Assembly (NCBI GenBank): GCA_964608095.1
Contig: CAZSMK010000097.1
Location: 1-8,104 of the forward strand
Direction: 5' to 3'
DNA: 8,104 bases
DNA from: CAZSMK01 sp964608095
GTDB taxonomy: Bacteria > Sumerlaeota > Sumerlaeia > MWCT01 > JAGHBZ01
A program made the translations under genes and the position numbers. A model generated the notes under the pieces. That model did not search any database. It saw only the letters and a list, made by a program, of their open reading frames with translations, and had not been told where the DNA came from. Below, in pieces: positions 1-5,877 of the stretch (positions within the stretch are counted from its first letter, which is position 1; each line of letters opens with the position of its first letter).

Positions 1-129
1 GCTCTCAAGGGCATTTACCTTAAAGGAGTCGGACTGCGCGTTATCGCCATGGATGTGCTTTTTCTTTTAATTTTTGGCGTCGTCGTCATCTTGTTCGCAA
101 ATCTGAAATTCAAGAAGAAATTGGAATAA
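1..129 (+). CDS. ABC-2 type transporter permease, C-terminal fragment
   Basis: The left edge cuts this gene; only the last 42 residues are visible, read in frame from base 1 to a TAA stop. The fragment contains the motif GIYLKGVG followed by one hydrophobic helix (VLFLLIFGVVVILF) and a basic tail (KFKKKLE). The same arrangement, with GIFLKGVG, ends the next gene, so the two are paralogous ABC-2 permeases of the YhhJ/YbhR/YbhS kind. These work as pairs in exporters with an ATP-binding subunit and often a membrane-fusion protein, which would lie upstream and out of view. The stop is four bases before the next start, indicating one operon. The family call rests on the short tail and on its neighbour; the substrate cannot be inferred. 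Confidence 0.75.
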   Translation, partial: ALKGIYLKGVGLRVIAMDVLFLLIFGVVVILFANLKFKKKLE

Positions 130-133
130 TATA

Positions 134-1263
134 TTGTTTGAACGTATCAAACATATGTTGATCAAGGAATTTATCCAGGTTCTCCGAGATGCAAGGATGA
201 AGGCCGTCATTTTTCTTATGCCGATTGTGCAGCTTATCATATTCGGCTATGCAGTGACGACAGACATCCGAAATGTGCCGACAGCGATATACGACCTTGA
301 CAACAGCGTGGCAAGCCGGGAACTTATTGCACGATTTGAGCAGTCGGGGTATTTTACGGTTACCTCCAGTATCGATGATCCTGCCGATGCACACGCACTT
401 TTAGACCATGGTGAGGTCAGCGCTGTAATTCAAATTAACCATGGATTTGCAGGAAATCTGCGTGCCGGTAAAACCACATGTGTACAGATTCTTATCGATG
501 GTACGGATTCAAATACTGCAGGAATTATTTTGAATTATAGCAATAAAATCGTTCGTGCCTTATCGCGAAAAATTCATGTTACACGGTATACCCAGCTCAA
601 AGGACCGGGGTTGCGCCCGCCTGAAGTGCTACTGCACAACCGGGCATGGTACAATGAAAATCTCGAAAGCCGTAATTTCTACGTGCCGGGCGTTATAAGT
701 ATTCTTGTCACGCTTATTACCCTGATGCTGACAAGCATGGCTATCGTCCGCGAAAAAGAAATCGGAACGATGGAGCAGATTATGGTCACCCCCATCACCT
801 CCACGGAATTCATTCTTGGCAAAACAGTACCGTTTTCAATTATTGGTTTTGTCGATGTAATACTTATTACGGTTGTTGGAGTGTTCTGGTTCAATGTGCC
901 GATCCGGGGGAACTTACTCCTTCTTTTTGTCGCCACTGGTCTGTATTTGATGAGTACTCTTGGCGTGGGTCTCATCATCTCGACTGTTAGTAACACACAG
1001 CAGCAGGCTATGATGAGTACATTCTTTTTTTTTTTCCTGCTGTCCTGTTATCGGGATTCATGTTTCCCATCGCCAATATGCCGGTTGCCGTACAATGGTT
1101 GACTATCATTAACCCGCTCCGTTATTTTCTTGTCATCATAAGAGGGATCTTTTTAAAAGGAGTGGGACCGTCCAGCCTGTGGCTCCAAATGCTTGCTTTG
1201 GCAATAATGGGCATCATTACACTCGTAATTGCTTCGCAACGATTTCGAAAAACCCAGGCATAA
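134..1263 (+). CDS. ABC-2 type transporter permease, split by a -1 frameshift at an 11-T run
   Basis: Inner-membrane permease subunit of an ABC exporter (ABC2_membrane family, YhhJ/YbhS/YbhR-like). Residues 24-42 form a first membrane helix, residues of about 43-180 a large extracytoplasmic domain, and further helices follow from about residue 184. The cytosolic coupling motif EIGTMEQ lies at residues 209-215, and TQQQAMM precedes the T run. Read straight, the frame leaves the family pattern after the T run and stops at 1100-1102 (322 residues). A -1 shift at 1030-1036 continues as PAVLLSGFMFPIANMP, a typical family sequence, and ends at the TAA of 1261-1263 with GIFLKGVG and a last helix, giving 376 residues, a normal family length. 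The start is TTG at 134; an ATG seven codons further in is the alternative. It may be a true programmed frameshift, transcript slippage, a recent one-base deletion or a sequencing error; the sequence alone cannot decide. Confidence 0.85.
1025..1036 (+). promoter_or_regulatory. Homopolymer T11-C with slippery heptamer T-TTT-TTC
   Basis: Eleven T residues at 1025-1035 are followed by C at 1036. In the frame of the upstream permease part, 1030-1036 reads T TTT TTC, which fits the X XXY YYZ pattern of -1 ribosomal frameshifting. Slipping back one base here leads directly into the frame encoding the conserved permease C-terminus. A run this long is also prone to RNA-polymerase slippage and to sequencing miscounts. 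I see no convincing Shine-Dalgarno stimulator upstream or strong hairpin downstream. Confidence 0.5.
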
Positions 1264-1276
1264 CTAACAATAAACT

Positions 1277-1280
1277 GGAG
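1277..1280 (+). promoter_or_regulatory. Ribosome binding site (GGAG) selecting a GTG start
   Basis: GGAG sits six bases before the GTG at 1287. The overlapping ATG at 1285 is followed at once by TGA, so it cannot start the gene, and GTG is the only sensible start. It begins a clean lipoprotein signal peptide. Confidence 0.65.
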
Positions 1281-1286
1281 TGAAAT

Positions 1287-2549
1287 GTGAAGCGTTTCTT
1301 TATTGCAATACTTGCTTGTCTGGTGGTGTGCGGTTGCCGGTTAACAAACGCATCTGATCACTCGCGGCGGAATCAATCCCCTCATCCTGCCATACAGGCT
1401 GACGATGCGTTGACTTCTCCTTTACACTTCGTCCCTCACGACTACCCGGTGAGGGTGGTTTCCGTTGAAGCCGATGAGGCGTTCACGAATATATTTCGTC
1501 CGCGTAAAAAAGGCTGGCTCGGTTCTGATGCTGCCCATTCCATCCCTCTATCCGACACCAACATTCTATGGCTCTTCGGCGATACCCTGGTCGGAGAGAT
1601 GCGGGACGGCACACGCGTCAGGGAAGGATTCGAGTTTATTCATAACGGTATCGGCATCCAGGACATTTCTTCCGGTGTGCCCGGCGACATCACCTTTTAC
1701 TGGCAAACCAGCGACGGGAAAAGCAGCGACTTCTTTCCCTCTGTCGTAAGTACGCATTATGTAACAAATCTAAAATGGGCTTTTGAATGGTCCACCATGG
1801 GAATGATTCTTGACAGTCACCTCTTCGTCTACACTTACCGTATAGAAGCAGGAGAGGAAGGCGAGTTCTCGATGCCAACGACCTTGATACGTGTCCCCAA
1901 CCCCCTCGCCCCACCGGAGCAATGGAAAACGAAATCGTATGACCTTGGAATCGGCAATGCTCATCAAGGATTTCACTCCGCCATACATGTCAAAGAGCCC
2001 TACGTGTATTTTCTGGGGTATGACGATCTGACGACTCATCCACTGGTTCGTCGCGCTGTGTTGGCACGTGCAAAGACAAAAGACCTGCTGGAGGGCGGTC
2101 TTAGCGAGGTCTACGAGTTTTGGACGAAAGACAAGACCGGCGCAGCCTGGAAACCACACCCCGAGAATCTCGTCTCATTATTCTACCCCGGCAACACGGA
2201 GACCGGAATACACTATATTTCCGAATGGGGACTGTACGTAACTTTTGCGTACGAGCCCAATTCACCCGATATATTTTTGACCGTAGCGTCTGAACTCACC
2301 GGTCCCTGGAGTGTGCCCGTAAGCATATACAAAGTACCCGAGCACGATGGTTCAATTCCAATTATTTCGTATGCGGTAAGACCGCATCCGGAGTTTTCGA
2401 CCAAACCGGGCGAACTCGTCGTCAGTTATGCAACGAACAGCAAGACCTGGGGAACCCAACCATTGTTCAGCCGCGAGGGTGCGGAGATTTATTTCCCTCG
2501 CATCATTCGCGTTCAGCTGGCATTAAACGAGGAGTATAAAGACCCATGA
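1287..2549 (+). CDS. Lipoprotein, DUF4185/DUF5005-like beta-propeller, putative carbohydrate-active
   Basis: A 420-residue protein starting with a lipoprotein signal peptide: basic MKR, a hydrophobic stretch, and lipobox VCGC with the lipidated cysteine at residue 17. It is therefore expected to be anchored in the envelope. After a short polar linker comes a region with the pattern GWLGSDAAHSIPL and ILWLFGDTLVG, then HNGIGIQD. This resembles the first blade of DUF4185/DUF5005 proteins, which have a five-bladed propeller fold related to glycoside hydrolases. Later blades show HSAIHVKEPYVYFLGY, GIHYISEWGLYVTFAYEP and ELTGPWSVPVSIYKVPE, the last a motif common in GH43-like propellers. No catalytic residues can be assigned. 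The gene overlaps the next one by 4 bases (ATGA), so the two are translationally coupled. The propeller call rests on motif recognition only; enzymatic function is inference. Confidence 0.65.
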   Translation: MKRFFIAILACLVVCGCRLTNASDHSRRNQSPHPAIQADDALTSPLHFVPHDYPVRVVSVEADEAFTNIFRPRKKGWLGSDAAHSIPLSDTNILWLFGDTLVGEMRDGTRVREGFEFIHNGIGIQDISSGVPGDITFYWQTSDGKSSDFFPSVVSTHYVTNLKWAFEWSTMGMILDSHLFVYTYRIEAGEEGEFSMPTTLIRVPNPLAPPEQWKTKSYDLGIGNAHQGFHSAIHVKEPYVYFLGYDDLTTHPLVRRAVLARAKTKDLLEGGLSEVYEFWTKDKTGAAWKPHPENLVSLFYPGNTETGIHYISEWGLYVTFAYEPNSPDIFLTVASELTGPWSVPVSIYKVPEHDGSIPIISYAVRPHPEFSTKPGELVVSYATNSKTWGTQPLFSREGAEIYFPRIIRVQLALNEEYKDP

Positions 2550-3592
2550 TGACAGGGCGGGACAGGGTAAACACTGCGATGCGGCATGGGCAGCCGGAGC
2601 GCGTGCCTGCATGGTGCCAGCTGAGTCTCGAACATATCCTGCGCAACTCTTTCTCAGAGGGCGAGTATCCCCGTACAATCGACGAGTATGTGCAGGCTGA
2701 GTGCGCCATGACCCTCCGCTACGGATTCGACGGCGTAGTTTTGTATTTACCCGGTATGCGCGAACACACGCGAGTCGACGAGTTCCTTAAAGAATGGATT
2801 CATGGAGTTCCCCAGGGGGACGCGAGTCATGACTTCCAAACAGCCGACCCGGACGCATGGGAACGAGAGACACTGGAATACGAAGCGGCGGATTTTTACA
2901 GCAGTCGGCTTGCACGCGACATTTTAGGAGACGCCTACCACATCGGCGGGGGGGCAGCCGACGCATTTTCCCGCGCGATTCAATGGTTTCCCACCATGGA
3001 AGAAGCAATGATGGCTATGGTCATGGACACTGCAAAGTTTGCAGCATTGGTCGCTTTCTTTGAGAATCAATGCATCGCGTGGGCACAAGCCCAGATTCGT
3101 CTGGGCGACATCGAAAGTATTCATATCTCGTCACCGTATGCCGGCTCCTCTTTTATTTCGCTCGAAACCTATAAAACCCTTGTGCTGCCACAGCTCACGC
3201 GCCTTGCAGACGCGTTGAAGCCGGAGCCTGCCTTCTCCTATGTACATACGTGTGGCTTTCTTTCCGACCGGCTCGAGCTCATCGCCTCCTGTGGTGCGGA
3301 CGGTATCGAGTGCCTTGACCCGGCGCCGCTCGGTAATGTCGAACTCGGCGAAGCCAAGAAACGCATCGGTGACAAGGTGTTCCTGAAAGGGAACCTCGAC
3401 TCGGTGAATACGCTTCTTTATGGAACCGATGAGGCAGTCGACCGTGCTATTATGCATTGTCTCGAGGTGGGAATGCCGGGCGGGGGATATATTCTCAGCA
3501 CCGCATGTTCCGTTGCTCCGGCAGTACCACCCCGGCGCGTTCGACGCGTTTCCGACCTTGCGGAACAATTTGGCGAGTACAAAAATCCTTAA
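2546..3592 (+). CDS. Uroporphyrinogen decarboxylase-superfamily protein, probable MtaA/CmuA-type methyltransferase
   Basis: A 348-residue protein of the URO-D fold (TIM barrel), about the usual family length. The N-terminus MTGRDRVNTAMRHGQPERVP is the typical URO-D opening. HTCGF has His234 and Cys236, and STACSVAPAVPP has Cys321. This His-x-Cys plus distal Cys arrangement matches the zinc ligands of methylcobamide:thiol methyltransferases such as MtaA and is absent from the haem-pathway decarboxylase HemE, so methyl transfer is the better guess. FLKGNLDSVNTLLYGT and ADGIECLDP are further family-typical stretches. It starts at ATG 2546 inside the previous stop codon, or at the adjacent ATG 2549, with GAGGAG at 2529-2534. 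No corrinoid protein or haem gene is nearby. The context is glycan catabolism, which suggests demethylation of a methylated sugar or related compound; that is inference. Confidence 0.8.
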   Translation: MMTGRDRVNTAMRHGQPERVPAWCQLSLEHILRNSFSEGEYPRTIDEYVQAECAMTLRYGFDGVVLYLPGMREHTRVDEFLKEWIHGVPQGDASHDFQTADPDAWERETLEYEAADFYSSRLARDILGDAYHIGGGAADAFSRAIQWFPTMEEAMMAMVMDTAKFAALVAFFENQCIAWAQAQIRLGDIESIHISSPYAGSSFISLETYKTLVLPQLTRLADALKPEPAFSYVHTCGFLSDRLELIASCGADGIECLDPAPLGNVELGEAKKRIGDKVFLKGNLDSVNTLLYGTDEAVDRAIMHCLEVGMPGGGYILSTACSVAPAVPPRRVRRVSDLAEQFGEYKNP

Positions 3593-3723
3593 CACGCTTA
3601 AACATTTTATGTCACTCCGCACTTATCTATCCAATTTATTCATGATCGAACTCTTTTTTGAATTTGACTTTCAGCCTCATCTTACCAACACTGAAATATA
3701 CGAGTTTAAAAATTTTTTTCTGC

Positions 3724-3729
3724 AAGGAG
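3724..3729 (+). promoter_or_regulatory. Ribosome binding site AAGGAG deciding the start at 3739
   Basis: AAGGAG lies nine bases before ATG 3739. The reading frame stays open upstream to a TTG at 3658, but the intervening stretch is AT-rich and lacks a ribosome binding site. The protein from 3739 begins with a clear signal peptide, so 3739 is the start. The 146-base gap from 3593 to 3738 holds no other gene. A TTGACT hexamer at 3664 has no good -10 partner, so I do not call a promoter. Confidence 0.75.
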
Positions 3730-3738
3730 TTAAGGATT

Positions 3739-4854
3739 ATGAACTATAAAATGAACATACTATACGTACTCGTAATAATGGCGCTCACGCTCATGACAAA
3801 TGTGTTATGCGGAGCATTAATCCCACCACCGACGCCTACACCGACGCCCACACCGACACCACTACTTCATCACGACTTTGAAGTATGTCCCGACGGATGG
3901 ACATTCAAGGGCACAATTAACCCATTCGATACCCCCGGCTCACTTGCGGAGAGTGGCGTTCTGGGGCTGACGCCCGCCGGTTCGGTAAATTGTTTCTCAT
4001 ACTGGGAAAACTACTCCATTATCACGAGCAGCGCGGCAAAATACCGCGCACGCTTTACGGTCGGCAGCACTGTCTCAAACAGCGATGACTCCGTATCATT
4101 CCGGCTTCGCGCTACACACCAGGAGACCTGGTTGAGCTGGAACAGGACCGTAAACAGCTATAATTGCGCTTCACCACATCTTGGGGTAAACAAAGACTAC
4201 GATCTATACATAGCGCCCACTGCAAAGCCCGTCGTAACATCAAAGGTAGGTCCATCACTTCTCCTCTCCTTTGACATAATGAGCTTCAATCCTGACGACG
4301 ATTGCAACTGTTATGTCTTCCTCGACGAAATAGTGGTACAGGAAGTAGGATGGATGGACCCTGCGGTCATGACCTACTGGACATTTGGAACCGGCTCAGA
4401 GGGGTGGCAATTCAAGGGTGGCATTCCCGGTTTCGACCAGGCTGGCTATGACTCGAGCGGTGGACAACTTACACTCAATCCGCTTGGCTCCGCCAACTGC
4501 TTCTCCTACTGGCTGAGTCCCGATGTATCTGTTGAACAAGATAAGGTCTATATCTGCCAGTTTGTCATGTCGAGTTCGGTTGCCAGTTCGTGGGATGCTG
4601 TCCAATTCCGTATGCGCGTGAACCAACCCTCCAACTGGCAGGCATGGGAACATATCATTCCCAGTACTACTATCTATTCACCTGTTTCAGGAAGTGATAA
4701 ATCTTACGATCTGGTGTTTGCTCCCTTGATGGGCACTCTTTCGGATAATGTGCAGCTCTGTTTCGACATAATGAGCTTCAACCCGGACGACAACACGAAT
4801 TCATCTCTTTACTTGAAAGCAGCTGCGGTTCTCAGACCCGACGTGTCGCCATAA
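3739..4854 (+). CDS. Secreted protein with Thr-Pro linker and two copies of an unrecognised beta-rich domain
   Basis: A 371-residue protein. Residues 1 to about 26 form a signal peptide (MNYKMN, then a hydrophobic stretch ending near LCGA), so it is exported. Residues 29-41 are a Pro/Thr linker (PPPTPTPTPTPTP), as between modules of secreted carbohydrate-active proteins. Two homologous domains follow, residues 46-203 and 211 to about 369. Shared features in order are an opening F/W..G.EGW.FKG, a central L.L.P.GS.NCFSYW, SFRLR or QFRMR, KDYDLYIAP or KSYDLVFAP, and the strong block FDIMSFNPDD near the end. Spacing and the alternating hydrophobic pattern suggest a jelly-roll beta-sandwich like many carbohydrate-binding modules; that is inference. 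No catalytic domain is present. A third and part of a fourth copy occur in the minus-strand gene at 7518-8104. A role in glycan binding or cell-surface structure is plausible but unproven. Confidence 0.75.
   Translation: MNYKMNILYVLVIMALTLMTNVLCGALIPPPTPTPTPTPTPLLHHDFEVCPDGWTFKGTINPFDTPGSLAESGVLGLTPAGSVNCFSYWENYSIITSSAAKYRARFTVGSTVSNSDDSVSFRLRATHQETWLSWNRTVNSYNCASPHLGVNKDYDLYIAPTAKPVVTSKVGPSLLLSFDIMSFNPDDDCNCYVFLDEIVVQEVGWMDPAVMTYWTFGTGSEGWQFKGGIPGFDQAGYDSSGGQLTLNPLGSANCFSYWLSPDVSVEQDKVYICQFVMSSSVASSWDAVQFRMRVNQPSNWQAWEHIIPSTTIYSPVSGSDKSYDLVFAPLMGTLSDNVQLCFDIMSFNPDDNTNSSLYLKAAAVLRPDVSP
3829..3861 (+). repeat. 12-base tandem repeat encoding Thr-Pro linker
   Basis: The unit CCGACGCCTACA is repeated about 2.75 times (second copy CCGACGCCCACA, third partial CCGACACCA), encoding the P-T-P-T linker after the signal peptide. 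Such in-frame repeats can change copy number by slippage and so alter linker length. Confidence 0.8.
3874..4347 (+). repeat. Domain repeat A (residues 46-203)
   Basis: First copy of the roughly 158-residue domain. It opens with DFEVCPDGWTFKG, has SVNCFSYW in the first third and ends with FDIMSFNPDDD followed by YVFLDEIVVQEV. At DNA level the FDIMSFNPDD block (4270-4299) differs from that of copy B by only three third-position changes. Confidence 0.8.
4369..4845 (+). repeat. Domain repeat B (residues 211-369)
   Basis: Second copy of the domain. It opens with TFGTGSEGWQFKG, has SANCFSYWLSP, then FRMRVNQPSNWQAWEHI and FDIMSFNPDDN (4762-4791). It is closer to the copy in the minus-strand gene (FRLRVNQKGSWQAWEHM) than to copy A in this middle stretch. 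Confidence 0.8.
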
Positions 4855-4912
4855 AACAATTCTCGAGAGAAATAACCACGGACATTTTTTTGTGCGGAAA
4901 GGCTGCCCTTTG

Positions 4913-4933
4913 CTGTCTTCTAATAAAAGACAG
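4913..4933 (+). other. Small hairpin before the 4948 start
   Basis: CTGTCTT (4913-4919) and AAGACAG (4927-4933) can form a 7-bp stem with a 7-base loop. No T tract follows, so it is not a typical terminator. It lies 14 bases before the ATG at 4948, where I see no Shine-Dalgarno sequence, and could affect initiation. The rest of the 4855-4947 gap holds nothing I recognise. Confidence 0.35.
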
Positions 4934-4947
4934 ATTGACGATTATTG

Positions 4948-5865
4948 ATGAAGAATCTCGAAGCAACACAAAAACTCCTTGATGGATTTATACCAGAACA
5001 AGGGATTACGCTCGTCCCACCCCCGGGAGAAGGAAAGGGTTTCTGGAGCGGTGGCTCTTTCGCCACCCTTACCAATTCGGCAGAGATATATCTATATTAC
5101 CGGTTGCGGAGACCGCGCAGTCAACCATACGAAGGGCATCGCGGTTATCGATGCGGTATTGCCCGTAGTACCGACGGAATTTCTTTCGAGACCATCTGGT
5201 CTGCGGACAAGAGAGCGTTCGGCGCTCGTTCCATCGAAAAGGGATGTATGGCGCAACGCTCCGACGGATTATGGCTCCTTTACGTCTCTTATGACAACGA
5301 ACAGACCGAACGGTGGCAGATCGATGTTATGATAGCGGACCATCCCCGCTCATTCGACCCAACGGAACGACGCTCCTTTCTGACGTGCGACAGTGTGGAT
5401 GCACATGATATAAAGGACCCGCACGTTTTTCTCTATAACGGCTCATTCGCCGTGTTCGCAAACAACACCGCCGAGATCGGCCCACGGGAAGAGACGCTCG
5501 TAGCCAAAACCCCTGACGGCTTATCGGTCTCGGTAATCCAGAAGAAGATATTGACACCATCTGTGGACAAAAACGCCTGGGACGCATACAGCGCACGCCT
5601 GACCGGAATACTTCCCCTCTCCGACGGCTTCCTTATGTTTTATGACGGGCAACGCTTTGGTGGAGAAATCTGCGAGGAGGATTGCGGTATCTGTTGTTCT
5701 TCCGACCTTTTTGGTGCGTACAATCGCCTGTTTACTGAAAAGCCGTTCAGGACAGGAGTAAGGTATCTCCAGGGCTTCTGGTTGGGGGAATCGTTGATGC
5801 TCTATTACGAATTCACCCTGCCCAGCGGCGCGCACGAACTCCGCGTTATTAAATTAAAATCTTAA
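4948..5865 (+). CDS. GH43-like five-bladed beta-propeller glycosidase-type protein
   Basis: A 305-residue protein without signal peptide or membrane segment, so probably cytosolic. It shows the blade pattern of the GH43/GH32/GH130 propeller superfamily: GFWSGGSF at 30-38, IYLYYRLRRP, YRCGIARSTDGISFE, then SIEKGCMAQRSDGLWLLYVS, IKDPHVFLYNGSFAVF with Asp157 in the DPHV motif, and FLMFYDGQ. An Asp-Pro of this kind is often an active-site feature in the superfamily, but I cannot assign the full catalytic set. The likely role is hydrolysis or phosphorolysis of an oligosaccharide. The start is ATG 4948; a TTG just before it at 4945 is possible, and neither has a visible Shine-Dalgarno sequence. The stop lies 12 bases before the fucosidase start, so the two are probably cotranscribed. 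A lower-grade alternative is a non-catalytic propeller. Confidence 0.7.
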   Translation: MKNLEATQKLLDGFIPEQGITLVPPPGEGKGFWSGGSFATLTNSAEIYLYYRLRRPRSQPYEGHRGYRCGIARSTDGISFETIWSADKRAFGARSIEKGCMAQRSDGLWLLYVSYDNEQTERWQIDVMIADHPRSFDPTERRSFLTCDSVDAHDIKDPHVFLYNGSFAVFANNTAEIGPREETLVAKTPDGLSVSVIQKKILTPSVDKNAWDAYSARLTGILPLSDGFLMFYDGQRFGGEICEEDCGICCSSDLFGAYNRLFTEKPFRTGVRYLQGFWLGESLMLYYEFTLPSGAHELRVIKLKS

Positions 5866-5877
5866 GGTACTTATCGG

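Noticed and set aside
1060..1263. Separate small membrane protein gene
   Set aside because: Its sequence is the conserved C-terminus of the upstream permease; the apparent start is an internal Met in the family motif, so it is the second half of a frame-shifted gene.
1770..2159. Minus-strand open frame (129 codons) inside the lipoprotein gene
   Set aside because: The plus strand carries a continuous 420-residue protein with signal peptide and propeller motifs; the antisense frame shows nothing.
3131..3622. Minus-strand open frame (163 codons) opposite the URO-D-type gene
   Set aside because: It is antisense to strongly conserved family motifs (His234/Cys236/Cys321) and the translated sequence has no family features.
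3664..3700. TTGACT hexamer and downstream AATATA as a promoter
   Set aside because: The spacing is 25 bases, far from the usual 16-18, and no better -10 sequence fits.
3658..3738. Upstream extension of the repeat-domain protein to a TTG start
   Set aside because: It would place 27 residues ahead of a clear signal peptide and ignore the AAGGAG site nine bases before ATG 3739.
3829..3861. CRISPR-like or other non-coding repeat
   Set aside because: The 12-base units are in frame, have no spacers, and encode a typical Pro/Thr linker.
4913..4933. Hairpin as a rho-independent terminator
   Set aside because: The stem is AT-leaning and no T tract follows it.
4979..5332. Plus-strand alternative frame (117 codons) within the GH43-like gene
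   Set aside because: The overlapping frame contains the blade motifs; this one is an out-of-frame shadow without a ribosome binding site.
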